DNA of 64,000 nucleotides, taken from the NCBI GenBank assembly GCA_964036275.1, contig OZ038436.1, positions 2,318,214 through 2,382,213 of the forward strand. The letters are read 5' to 3'. Of this stretch, positions 37,198-49,300 are shown piece after piece (the first letter of the stretch is position 1; every line of letters starts with the position of its first letter). Both the position numbers and the translations under genes were made by a program. The notes beneath the pieces were generated by a model. That model was not told where the DNA came from. It was given only the letters and a program-made list of their open reading frames with translations, and did no database searches. The DNA comes from Litoditis marina. Its lineage: Eukaryota > Nematoda > Chromadorea > Rhabditida > Rhabditidae.

Positions 37198-37639
37198 TGT
37201 TCAATTGATAGGTGCGGTAATGTTCCAATGTTATAGCATTGTTAGGTAATTGCAACTTCAGAGAAAAGTTTATTTGGCTAATTGATGATTGTTTGTTCTC
37301 TAAGAATATCAACGTTTTATTCAGTTATGTGTCAATGAGCACCCTTTCATTAAGATCAAATTGATTACTGGAACCTTATACAAAATAGTGGTACAAAAAT
37401 GATAGACACAAATTATAGTTCTAAGGTCTTGTTTTCAGATATATAGTTTGTTACCATTCAGATTCCTCTATGAAACTAGAGGTTGTTGAACATGCAAACG
37501 CTTGGCAAACGCTCTCAAAGAGGTGGATCCTATTTTCGAACCTTAAACTTGAATTGTTTGAAAGTGTGTTTATTAGGATGTAAATTTTGATTGTAATCAA
37601 GTGTTTTGTTGTCAGAAATGTACGAGTTAAAAGAATAGG

Positions 37640-37680
37640 GAAACGGGGAATATCTTAATGTTTCGAAGACATTAAATATT
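37640..37680 (+). promoter_or_regulatory. GTGTTTC-like motif, copy 8, degenerate
   Basis: ACGGGGAATATCTTAATGTT followed by TCG; the most diverged member, but the flank is recognisable. Confidence 0.2.
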
Positions 37681-37874
37681 TTTCGAATGAGGCGAAACAG
37701 TTATTCGATCCTACATTCATAAAATGTAGGAGAAGTCCATTTGGCTATTATTCTTGTATGCGGCTTATGTATCAAGTAATTCAATTATTTCCGCTTGTTG
37801 CCTATTTCTTTACGACTGTTTTTTAACGTTGTTCCAACTTCGTGGACAGCGAAAAATGCGACTCTCCATAAAGA

Positions 37875-37978
37875 AGGACGATTATGTGGTCCAATCCCAA
37901 CACTTCAGTCCTTTAAACTGCAATACATTTTTCAATTGCAGTTTAAAGGACCGATGTCTCGGAATCGGTCAACAAAAC
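37875..37978. mobile_element. Hairpin MITE, AGGACGATTATGTGG family, copy 4
   Basis: The left half matches the other copies; the right end is decayed after the central hairpin. Confidence 0.7.
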
Positions 37979-39584
37979 TTAAGAACAAAGAAAATATATA
38001 TTTTCCTACGTTTAATTCAGAAAATGTGACATCGGGATAATGTAAGATACCGAATTTGCTTATAAACATTGAAATATAATCGAAAAGAATATCATTCGAT
38101 TCCGTTTCACAAAAAGTAATAATCTCTCATTGTGGTGCCGTGTATGTTCAAATCAGTGACCGTATAGTCTCTCTAATTCATATTGTGTCTCATGCGATAT
38201 GATTACAAAACTTTCACTGTGTTTTACTATGTAACTGTCTTCGGCACTGATATCATTTTCTGTATTTGATTCTGTCTCTCTCTATTGAAATGAGTGTTCG
38301 AGAGTGTTTCTGCCATACTTGAAGTTCGGATTAAATAACGCTAATTGGAAAGTGTACTGTATTGAGTAGGAACGACGCAAGCGATCTACATAACTACTAG
38401 AAATAGTATTGAAATGCAAGGCACTTGTACTCTCTAAGAAAACAATGGTCAATTTAGGTGTACTAATGATGAACTTACAATCGTGACAATTTGCAATTGA
38501 TAATGCCATTTATAATTTTCGGTATTAGTAATTTGATTCATTCATCATGAGATGCGATAATAAAGTTAGAAAAAGCCGAGTGATAATGCCTCTGTGCGAG
38601 CCAGTTTTAATCAATGGCTCTCATATTTCTCTGGGATTAAGCACAAGATTTGTAGTCGATTGTGAGAAAATGACGTGGTAAATCTGACATGATTTTCATT
38701 CTTCCCAAACTGTTCTAGTACAACTTTATATAGGAAATCGGTGAATCGTTCAGGAAAAACCAAACACGTAACATGAGTTTTTACTACATAGCATTCATGA
38801 AACATTGAGTTGTACAAAGGAAAACGTCAAATCGCACGAACAACATGAAGATTTTTGAGTTTATCAGGCAAAAAAAGTGAAGAATTATTTAGTATGTTAT
38901 GTCTCATTACGCGTGCAAATTAATTGTAGAGTATCTTACAAAACGTTATCTAATTTTACGGATGGCAAAAACATACATTCATTCTTGAAGTTACTTACAA
39001 ACTATTTTGCTGTATCATTTTCTTTTCACCCGGTGAAAAACATAGAAAAGTGTGCAAAAACCACTAAAAATAGTGGACAAATAAAAGTAGATAACATTAT
39101 AAATGGTTTACATTGATATCAGTGTTTAGAACTGTTTCCCTAGTATAGAGAGGTGATGATTGGTGAAATCATTTTGCAAAAAAACTGCCCTTCAATTATA
39201 TGTTATTAGCCCGAAATCACGTTGACCATCAAATTAAATGAAAGCAGGTGTATTACGCCCACAATTCGGAATGATGTTTTTCTTCATGTAGTAATTACGC
39301 GCTCAGATTAAACGACACAAATGTGATAATTGTGCACACTTCATGTGTACTGGGGCTGTAAAATGAACTACGAAATTTGATTTTTCGCGTTTTGAATTAC
39401 AATAAATCAAGTTTGAAAATTGTTTTTTAGGGCAAACTCTGCAATTTGCTAACCTCAATCAAATACAATATATGTGAATTGAGCTAACATAATTAGGTTA
39501 AATGAAATCATCTAAAGTTAATAAATGTTTCCCCATTCCACCCCTTGTCTCGGTCGTGTGAGGTGACCCTCTCGATTGATTGAT

Positions 39585-40135
39585 ATGCCGTCCCCTCGTC
39601 GGAAAATGGTACCACTTCTAACCCATTTTTCCACCATTTTGAGTGAAATAAACGCTCTCAACACCAAATTCGACACCATTATTCAGTTTATTCCCACTAT
39701 TATTCGATCCGAGATCCAGCGCTTCAAAGATCGTCGATGCCTCACTATATATGGTCTTCCCGAAGATTCAACCATGACCGAAAAGGTGAACTCTATCTTT
39801 AATTTGGTTTCTATTTCTCCTTCTTCCATCATTATTCTTCACCGTTTGGGAAAATATCGTCAGGACAAATCCCCTCGCCCACTCAAAATTTCCATCAAAG
39901 AAGATGTTCCTTTTCCACGTCTAATTGATCTAGCCGATGCCATGAAACGTGATTCTTCATTGTCAACTTTCATGTCCGCAAATTCGAGACTCCGGAGCAG
40001 CGAAGGGCCGGATTCCTCGCCAGACAAGCCAAACGAGATGCCACCGACGCTGTTCCGACCACACTACAAACTACGCCCGTTCACTCCCAAAAAGAAGAAA
40101 TGATTGCTGAAACACCAATGCCAGTCGGGACATAG
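39585..40135 (+). pseudogene. LINE-type ORF1 protein, frameshifted
   Basis: An ATG-led frame encodes a coiled-coil-like N-terminal part, then an RRM-like segment (RCLTIYGLPED), a HRLGKYRQ segment and a basic RPLKISI stretch, the order found in L1/CR1-type ORF1 RNA-binding proteins. Around 39985 the conserved ending (TPEQRRAGFLARQAKRD) is found in another frame, which runs to a TAG at 40135. No endonuclease or reverse transcriptase follows, so this is a solo ORF1 or a processed fragment. Confidence 0.6.
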
Positions 40136-40199
40136 CCTGTTCGGACGAATTTTTCGATGGTCGCCTCGAGAGGCCGTGGGAAAATGAAAAATCGCCGAA

Positions 40200-40270
40200 T
40201 TAGTTGTCTCTTATGAGTCGTCCGAATCGCCTAACTACCGACGACAGAGAAATCGTCCGAATGGCCTAAT
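40200..40270. repeat. Inverted partner of the 41.2-kb minisatellite
   Basis: CGTCCGAATCGCCTAAC and CGTCCGAATGGCCTAA are reverse complements of the unit repeated at 41225-41345. With it they flank about 1 kb. Confidence 0.7.
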
Positions 40271-40792
40271 GTGGCAACGATTTCAGCCTGAACCCAAAAA
40301 CTAAGACTTGGTATAGGGAGCGGGTACCGGAATTGTACGTAAACCACTGGGATCAAATTGAAAACACAAGCACAAAAGTCTTACATACTTTAAAACTATG
40401 GGAAGTACGAACCACTTTCACGTAGCAGATACGTGAAAACACTTTCAATCTATTCGTCGGCCATCACATTCAAGCAGCTTTTTTACCTCGTCGGCAGCAT
40501 TATCAACTTTTTTATATTGTTTAGTACATTTTTCTATCTTTTCTTGATATATTTCGTTCAAATTGTCTTGTTTGACCCCATACATTCGCATTTGCTAACT
40601 GTAGTTGTAGTTCGTGTCTAATTACCTGTTATCCTGGCGGCACCAAACCACTGCATTCCAATTATGTTGTAACCGTATCGTGAGTAGTTAGTGAGAGTTA
40701 GGTAACAAAACGCATTACTGAGATAAACTAATTATGAACTGGGCGGAACTTTGCTTAAACCTTGAAAAAAATCCTTACAAATTATCCCAACC

Positions 40793-41024
40793 ATGGATCC
40801 TCCCTCTCTCACGCCGGCTCCCATCCGTACTCTTCAGAACGGGGGAGCTATGGATACAGATATAGGTGAACAATTTCGACCTGGCGAGGCGAGCTGCAGT
40901 CAAGGACAAGATGGAAGCTTTCGCTGTCAAGATAGCATCAGCTTCTCCGACAGCCGATGAGATGACAGAGTACCTCCTGGACATGTCGCAGCATTCCACT
41001 CACAAGTCGCACAAGGAGAAGTAG
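40793..41024 (+). other. Two overlapping short open frames
   Basis: A frame starting ATGGATCC at 40793 overlaps a second frame from about 40865 to a TAG at 41024 that has a helical, lysine-rich composition. A single frameshift would join them. No domain is recognised. It lies between the inverted minisatellite segments and may be element cargo. Confidence 0.25.
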
Positions 41025-41224
41025 TGATGTGTACATATGTAAATAATTTGTTAGTTATTATTGTTGTGATTGTTATTTGTTGTTGAGTTTTCAGTGGTGT
41101 TGTTGTGTTACTTTGTACTTTACTCATAGCCAATGAACATCATTCAAATTAAAGCGTTTATTGTTTTCCTTTTCAAGTATTACTCGGAAACTCTACTTGA
41201 TGAAGTTACTTAACTTGTACTGAT

Positions 41225-41345
41225 GGTTAAGCGATTCGGACGGAGGGTTAGGCGATTCGGACGGAGGGTTAGGCGATTCGGACGACTGCTTGCGCGAGGT
41301 TAGGCGATTCGGACGAAGGGTTAGGCGATTCGGACGATTGCGCAG
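41225..41345. repeat. Minisatellite, GGTTAGGCGATTCGGACG unit
   Basis: Five copies of an 18-21-bp unit, the third followed by an inserted GACTGCTTGCGCGA. Each unit contains TTAGGC. Confidence 0.9.
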
Positions 41346-41413
41346 AGAGAGACAACCAAGCAATTATCGTCCGAATAGCGGTAGACCCGTTGATAGTCCT
41401 GTAGAGGTACATA

Positions 41414-41453
41414 GACTAGCCGGTCCCGCGGCTAACGCCGCGGGCCCGTCTAG
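41414..41453. repeat. GC-rich perfect-stem hairpin
   Basis: CCCGCGGC and GCCGCGGG are separated by TAAC. The stem is extended by GACTAGCCGG pairing imperfectly with CCCGTCTAG. It is unusual in AT-rich surroundings. Confidence 0.8.
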
Positions 41454-42490
41454 CGTGCATGTTAGCTATGTTTTGCAACTTCATTCAGAGTTGTTACCGC
41501 GTTTCTTACTTTTTTCGAAAGTTTCAAACTGGTTCGAGTAGTTTGACGACTTGACGTCTTCTAACCTTCAGAATCTTATCTGACGTGATCGTCACTCCGT
41601 GAAACAAAGTGATCGTAACATTCTTTGGACTCTTTCCCACTCGTTCTGAGAGTTTCAGATAATTTGAGCGAAGTTCATTTTTGACGTCTTCTGACATTCT
41701 GAATATTACTCGTCGGTAATTAGAATTCATATAGTCTTCACATATGAGTATAATTTACATGTCGCAGTAGCTGGAAACCTTAAAGAAGGAATTTTAAAGA
41801 ACTCGACTTTTTTGCTAGTGAAGTGCTTGGTATGTGACATCATAAATTGATAGTTTGAGCTCAAAACATGAGAATTATTGTAACTTTGTTGTAAATCAGT
41901 CAATCAATCAATCAATAAATCACTCAATCAATCAAAATATTTCAACTGGTCACGTTGTTTGGTAATTGTAAAGAAGAACATGACTCCTCTGTACGAATAG
42001 AATGTAGTAAACATGTTTGTCTGTGACGTCATCACATGCATGATACTCAGGTTGTTTACTTGGTTTCAATTTGAAAGAGAGCGTGCCCGTCTAGCGTGCA
42101 TGTTAGCTATGTTTTGCAACTTTATTCAGAGTTGTTACCACGTTTCTTACTTTTTTTCTGAACTTTTCAAACTGCTTCGAGTAGTTTAACGTCTTCTGGT
42201 CTTCAGAATCTTTTCTGACGTGATCGTCACCTCGTGAAATAATGTAATCTCAACATTTTTGGACTATTTCCTACTTGTTCTGAGAGTTTCAGAAAGTTTG
42301 AAAGTAGTTCATTTTTGACGTAATCTGACATTCTGAATATTACTCGTCGTTGCTTAGAATTCATGAAGTCTTCACGTATGAGTATGATCTACGGTTTGCA
42401 ATAATTTAAAGCCCGGAAAAAACTATTTCAAAAAATTTGATTTTTTTGCTAGTGAAATGCTTGGTAGGTGACGTCATCAATTGGTGGTTT
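41443..42490. repeat. Direct duplication, two copies of about 400 bp
   Basis: The segment starting GCCCGTCTAGCGTGCATGTT occurs at 41445 and 42087; both copies run on in parallel for about 400 bp (CTTCAGAATCTT, TGACATTCTGAATATTACTC). A (TCAA)n stretch at 41893-41935 lies between them. No coding sequence. Confidence 0.85.
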
Positions 42491-43848
42491 GATCTTGAAG
42501 TTAAAAACTACTGTAACTTGGTTCGTTTTTCTCCAATGTGCTCGTGTTTCACTTTCTGAGTTGTTCATGAGTAGTGGAATACAATGACACTAAGCTAGTA
42601 AATCTATCTATTTACATATCGATTTTAGCCCAAACTCATATTTATTGCGCTAAAAAAAATCAATACTTGACCTTTGACCTTAGTTCTTTGGCATTTTATT
42701 CTTTGTCTAATACTGGTCCTACCCTATGAGTTTCAAGTCGTGGCTATCATTCAGACGATCAGGAGAGGCGTGGGAAAATGTTGAATCCGGGGTAGCTTAA
42801 AAGTGAGCCTATTTGCGCCGTATCTAGTACGGGTTGGATTTTTAATACTTGAATAACTCGAGAACGGCTGAACGGTTTTGCTCAATTTTTCAAATCCATT
42901 GCCGGTCCATTGATCTTCGCTTATGGTCACAATTTGGGACTCACTGCATGAGTTTGGCTGTTACACTTTTTTCTAAAAAATATATAAAAAAATTATTTTT
43001 GAGAAATTCAAAAATCCATCACAAACAAATTGTTTCAATTTTGTATGCACATCTTTTGCACAAATCTAAGAAACTCAATCACATTTTGAACATGTGCCCA
43101 CCGAAATGAATGAAATTTTTTTGTTAAGTTTTCTCAACAATTACAGAGCACTCGTCATCTGAGATGGAGTTTTCACGTCTATGAAGTATAGTACCTGACA
43201 ATCAACTCAATACTATATTTTAATTAACAAATAGCAAATTGCACGTTAACAGTACGAAATCGATCTAAATAAAATATATCACTTTTTCCACTTTTGTGCA
43301 CTAAAAATCGGGTATTGATTTTGATGGTTCCATATTGTAGGGTTAGGTTATAGACACTGAGAGTGACTTCCCATATGTCCACGTGCAGCGTTTTCCTACG
43401 GGAAATTTTTTCAAAAGTGCAAAAAATTTCTTCGAAAATTTCTATCTCGAAAAGTATTGCGAAATTTCAATCGATACTTGGCCGGTAGTAGTCGCTCATG
43501 CTATACTTGTACTATGCCAAGTTTCAGCCGGATCCATTCAGTTTACAAGGTATGAGAAACAAAAATAGAAGAAAATTTTGACATTTTTCATGACCTATAA
43601 AAAAAATTCCAGAAGAGTCCGGCAAGAGGGACCACTATTTCTGAAGGTTCACTTGAAATAGAGTACACACGTAGAGTATCGGCGTTTTTTCACCCTTTTT
43701 TACGTTAGCGTAACTTTACGTTAAGGCCCTAACTCAAAAATGTACTCGGGCCGATTGCATTTATTTGATGGCCTCTAAGCACTGTTAGAGTTAGGGAGCA
43801 ATCGTAACAACTTTTCGACAAAATCTTCACATGGTATATAGGTGGGGT
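42491..43848. other. Non-coding stretch, nothing recognised
   Basis: AT-rich sequence with short chance frames and no repeat family recognised. Confidence 0.4.
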
Positions 43849-43918
43849 GATCTGTATCATTTGTATCTCCCTATGCTTTACATAGATCTGTATCATTTGT
43901 ATCTCTCTATGATTCACA
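43849..43918. repeat. Tandem duplication, 35-bp unit
   Basis: GATCTGTATCATTTGTATCT occurs twice, 35 bp apart. Confidence 0.85.
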
Positions 43919-44361
43919 TGCTTCGTTTTTCGCAAAGGCTTATAGGACTGTAAAATAAGACTTAATTGAATTTCCGATTCCGAAACGAAAATTCGCGAAA
44001 AGATCATTTCAGTTTATGATGAGTTTCTTGAAATGCAAAATGTTATAAAAAGGCAATTTGATTCCTTCTCACAAATTTAGCTGAACCAGCTACTGCTGGA
44101 AACTTAGCTTATAAACTAGGAGTGATACACTCGAATACTCAACAATCTGACTCGAAGTGTCTCAAAAACAATAGCCGGAAAATTTCCGGAAACACAACAG
44201 ACAAATCAAATTGCCTTTTCTTAACTTTTTTTTACATTTCAAGAAACTCATCATAAACTGAAATGGTCGGATTTTTCGTTTTGGAATCGGAAATTCAGTT
44301 AAGTCTTATTTTACAGTCCTATAAGCCTTCGCGAAAAACTAAGCATGTGAATCAGAAATAA
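43908..44361. repeat. Inverted repeat, arms about 150 bp
   Basis: Arms 43908-44062 and 44205-44361 are imperfect reverse complements (shared AAGACTTAA-TGAATTTCCGATT and TTTCAGTTTATGATGAG) around a 140-bp spacer. It is either a foldback element or two opposed copies of a repeat. Confidence 0.8.
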
Positions 44362-44814
44362 AACACTAGAATGCGGATGAAAAGTTGTTTAACATGATAC
44401 TCAACAGCTCACAACGCGTTTTGAGAATTTTTTATTTCAGTGTATCGTGGCTCTCGTATCAAGTTGACTTCTGATAGCTGCGACTTTGTATATAAAAGAG
44501 CCTCACCAACCTTAGCTTCTTTCAATACTGTCTCTCAACCTCTCCAATTCGAGGGAAATATGACCAACTTTCGACGTTGAGGTCATCCATTTCTATAATT
44601 CGCCTATTTGGTTTGTTTGTTTGTTTGTTTGTGTGAAGCCTTTTTGCTGCACTTTTAGTCGAAAAATGGGGAAAAACTGAAGCAAATGCACTTTTTGCTG
44701 AAAACTGAGAAAAGCCGTGAGCGAACGTGAGCTAGATGCATTCCATTTCTCATTGGCAGTAGTGTGGGAAGGGTGGATCATATTTTTTTTAGAGAAAACG
44801 CTAGCGTAGCGATA

Positions 44815-45520
44815 GAACCTTTGCCTCTATGTTAAGAGAAACTCCTGCTCCCTAAGTTAGGGAGAAATTCCACGCCATAAGTTCTCGGGAACTCCCGCGA
44901 ACAATATTCGGGAGAAGTCCCGCGCTCTATGTTAAGGGAAACTCCCGCGCCATAAGTTAAGGGGGACTCTTGAGTTAGGGGAACTCCCGCGCCCTATATT
45001 AAAAATAACTTTCGCGCTCTATGTTAAGGGAAACTCCCGCGCTCTATGTTAAGCGAAACTCCCGAGCCCTAAGTTAGGGGGAACTTTCGCGCCCCATGGT
45101 AAAGGTAAAGGAAACTCCCGCGCCCTATTTAAGCGAGACGCGCTCTATGTTAGGGAGAAGTTTCGCGCTATATGGTAAGGTAGAAATTTCGCGCTCTATG
45201 TTAGGGAGAAGTTTCGCGCTCTATGGTAAGGAAGAAATTCCGCGCTCTATGTTAGGAAGAAGTTTCGCGCTCTATGTTAGGGAGAAGTTTCGCGCTCTAT
45301 GGTAAGGAAGAAATTCCGCGCTATATGTTAGGGAGAAGTTTCGTGCTCTATGGTAGGGAAGAAATTCCGCGCTCTATGTTAGGGAGACGTTTCGCGCTCT
45401 ATGTTAGGAAGAAATTTCACGCTCTATGGTAAGAAGAGATTTCGCGTTCTATGTTAGGAAGAAGTTTCGCGTTCTATGTTAGGGAGAAGTTTCGCACCCT
45501 ATGATAAAGGAAACTCCCGC
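44815..45520. repeat. Satellite array edge: diverged 24-30-bp monomers
   Basis: Irregular tandem units built on CGCGCTCTATGTTAGGGAGA and CTCCCGCGCCCTATATT. Unit sequence and length vary, with no higher-order period. Confidence 0.9.
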
Positions 45521-46340
45521 GCCCTATTTCAGCGAAACGCGCTCTATGTTTTAGGAAAACTCCCGCGCCATAAGTTAAGGGGGACTCTTGAGTTAGGGGA
45601 ACTCCCGCGCCCTATATCAAAAAGAACTTTCGCGCTCTATGTTAAGGGAAACTCCCGCGCCATAAGTTAAGGGGGACTCTTGAGTTAGGGGAACTCCCGC
45701 GCCCTATATCAAAAAGAACTTCTCTATGATAAAGGAAACTCCCGCGCCCTATTTCAGCGAAACGCGCTCTATGTTTTAGGAAAACTCCCGCGCCATAAGT
45801 TAAGGGGGACTCTTGAGTTAGGGGAACTCCCGCGCCCTATATCAAAAAGAACTTTCGCGCTCTATGTTAAGGGAAACTCCCGCGCCATAAGTTAAGGGGG
45901 ACTCTTGAGTTAGGGGAACTCCCGCGCCCTATATCAAAAAGAACTTCTCTATGATAAAGGAAACTCCTGCGCCCTATTTCAGCGAAACGCGCTCTATGTT
46001 TTAGGAAAACTCCCGCGCCATAAGTTAAGGGGGACTCTTGAGTTAGGGGAACTCCCGCGCCCTATATCAAAAAGAACTTTCGCGCTCTATGTTAAGGGAA
46101 ACTCCCGCGCCATAAGTTAAGGGGGACTCTTGAGTTAGGGGAACTCCCGCGCCCTATATCAAAAAGAACTTCTCTATGATAAAGGAAACTCCGCGCCCTA
46201 TTTCAGCGAAACGCGCTCTATGTTTTAGGAAAACTCCCGCGGCCATAAGTTAAGGGGGACTCTTGAGTTAGGGGAACTCCCGCGCCCTATATCAAAAAGA
46301 ACTTTCGCGCTCTATGTTAAGGGAAACTCCCGCGCCCTAT
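45521..46340. repeat. Satellite, about 225-bp higher-order unit
   Basis: The phrase GCTCTATGTTTTAGG recurs at 45541, 45766, 45991 and 46215, a period of 224-225 bp. The unit equals one 133-bp unit plus a repeated part of about 92 bp. Confidence 0.85.
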
Positions 46341-49300
46341 TTAAGCGAAACGCGCTCTATGTTTTAGGAAAACTCCCGCGCCATAAGTTAAGGGGGACTC
46401 TTGAGTTAGGGGAACTCCCGCGCCCTATATCAAAAAGAACTTCTCTATGTTAAGGGAAACTCCCGCGCCCTATTTCAGCGAAACGCGCTCTATGTTTTAG
46501 GAAAACTCCCGCGCCATAAGTTAAGGGGGACTCTTGAGTTAGGGGAACTCCCCGCGCCCTATATCAAAAAGAACTTTCGCGCTCTATGTTAAGGGAAACT
46601 CCCGCGCCATAAGTTAAGGGGGGACTCTTGAGTTAGGGGAACTCCCGCGCCCTATATCAAAAAGAACTTCTCTATGATAAGGAAACTCCCCGCGCCCTAT
46701 TTCAGCGAAACGCGCTCTATGTTTTAGGAAAACTCCCGCGCCATAAGTTAAGGGGGACTCTTGAGTTAGGGGAACTCCCGCGCCCTATATCAAAAAGAAC
46801 TTTCGCGCTCTATGTTAGGGAAACTCCCGCGCCCTATTTCAGCGAAACGCGCTCTATGTTTTAGGAAAACTCCCGCGCCATAAGTTAAGGGGGACTCTTG
46901 AGTTAGGGAACTCCCGCGCCCTATATCAAAAAGAACTTTCGCGCTCTATGTTAAGGGAAACTCCCGCGCCATAAGTTAAGGTGGACTCTTGAGTTAGGGG
47001 AACTCCCGCGCCCTATATCAAAAAGAACTTCTCTATGATAAAGGAAACTCCCGCGCCCTATTTCAGCGAAACGCGCTCTATGTTTTAGGAAAACTCCCGC
47101 GCCATAAGTTAAGGGGGACTCTTGAGTTAGGGGAACTCCCGCGCCCTATATCAAAAAGAACTTCTCTATGTTAAGGGAAACTCCCCGCGCCCTATTTCAG
47201 CGAAACGCGCTCTATGTTTTAGGAAAACTCCCGCGCCATAAGTTAAGGGGGACTCTTGAGTTAGGGGAACTCCCGCGCCCTATATCAAAAAGAACTTTCG
47301 CGCTCTATGTTAAGGGAAACTCCCGCGCCCTATTTAAGCGAAACGCGCTCTATGTTTTAGGAAAACTCCCGCGCCATAAGTTAAGGGGGACTCTTGAGTT
47401 AGGGGAACTCCCGCGCCCTATATCAAAAAGAACTTTCGCGCTCTATGTTAAGGGAAACTCCCGCGCCATAAGTTAAGGGGGACTCTTGAGTTAGGGGAAC
47501 TCCCGCGCCCTATATCAAAAAGAACTTCTCTATGATAAAGGAAACTCCCGCGCCCTATTTCAGCGAAACGCGCTCTATGTTTTAGGAAAACTCCCGCGCC
47601 ATAAGTTAAGGGGGACTCTTGAGTTAGGGGAACTCCCGCGCCCTATATCAAAAAGAACTTCTCTATGTTAAGGGAAACTCCCGCGCCCTATTTCAGCGAA
47701 ACGCGCTCTATGTTTTAGGAAAACTCCCGCGCCATAAGTTAAGGGGGACTCTTGAGTTAGGGGAACTCCCGCGCCCTATATCAAAAAGAACTTTCGCGCT
47801 CTATGTTAAGGGAAACTCCCGCGCCCTATTTAAGCGAAACGCGCTCTATGTTTTAGGAAAACTCCCGCGCCATAAGTTAAGGGGGACTCTTGAGTTAGGG
47901 GAACTCCCGCGCCCTATATCAAAAAGAACTTCTCTATGTTAAGGGAAACTCCCGCGCCCTATTTCAGCGAAACGCGCTCTATGTTTTAGGAAAACTCCCG
48001 CGCCATAAGTTAAGGGGGACTCTTGAGTTAGGGGAACTCCCGCGCCCTATATCAAAAAGAACTTTCGCGCTCTATGTTAAGGGAAACTCCCGCGCCATAA
48101 GTTAAGGGGGACTCTTGAGTTAGGGGAACTCCCGCGCCCTATATCAAAAAGAACTTCTCTATGATAAAGGAAACTCCCGCGCCCTATTTCAGCGAAACGC
48201 GCTCTATGTTTTAGGAAAACTCCCGCGCCATAAGTTAAGGGGGACTCTTGAGTTAGGGGAACTCCCGCGCCCTATATCAAAAAGAACTTTCGCGCTCTAT
48301 GTTAAGGGAAACTCCCGCGCCCTATTTAAGCGAAACGCGCTCTATGTTTTAGGAAAACTCCCGCGCCATAAGTTAAGGGGGACTCTTGAGTTAGGGGAAC
48401 TCCCGCGCCCTATATCAAAAAGAACTTCTCTATGTTAAGGGAAACTCCCGCGCCCTATTTCAGCGAAACGCGCTCTATGTTTTAGGAAAACTCCCGCGCC
48501 ATAAGTTAAGGGGGACTCTTGAGTTAGGGGAACTCCCGCGCCCTATATCAAAAAGAACTTCTCTATGATAAAGGAAACTCCCGCGCCCTATTTCAGCGAA
48601 ACGCGCTCTATGTTTTAGGAAAACTCCCGCGCCATAAGTTAAGGGGGACTCTTGAGTTAGGGGAACTCCCGCGCCCTATATCAAAAAGAACTTTCGCGCT
48701 CTATGTTAAGGAAACTCCCGCGCCCTATTTAAGCGAAACGCGCTCTATGTTTTAGGAAAACTCCCGCGCCATAAGTTAAGGGGGACTCTTGAGTTAGGGG
48801 AACTCCCGCGCCCTATATCAAAAAGAACTTCTCTATGATAAAGGAAACTCCCGCGCCCTATTTCAGCGAAACGCGCTCTATGTTTTAGGAAAACTCCCGC
48901 GCCATAAGTTAAGGGGGACTCTTGAGTTAGGGGAACTCCCGCGCCCTATATCAAAAAGAACTTCTCTATGATAAAGGAAACTCCCGCGCCCTATTTCAGC
49001 GAAACGCGCTCTATGTTTTAGGAAAACTCCCGCGCCATAAGTTAAGGGGGACTCTTGAGTTAGGGGAACTCCCGCGCCCTATATCAAAAAGAACTTCTCT
49101 ATGATAAAGGAAACTCCCGCGCCCTATTTCAGCGAAACGCGCTCTATGTTTTAGGAAAACTCCCGCGCCATAAGTTAAGGGGGACTCTTGAGTTAGGGGA
49201 ACTCCCGCGCCCTATATCAAAAGAACTTTCGCGCTCTATGTTAAGGGAAACTCCCGCGCCCTATTTAAGCGAAACGCGCTCTATGTTTTAGGAAAACTCC

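Larger units (their letters stand above)
34801..39540. other. AT-rich intergenic region
   Basis: It contains two hairpin MITEs (34897, 37875) and three GTGTTTC-type motifs (36439, 37176, 37658). Short open frames at 35275-35425 (+), 35483-35689 (-), 36115-36372 (+) and 38611-38817 (-) show no domain and no splice-phase support, so no gene is called. Confidence 0.5.
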
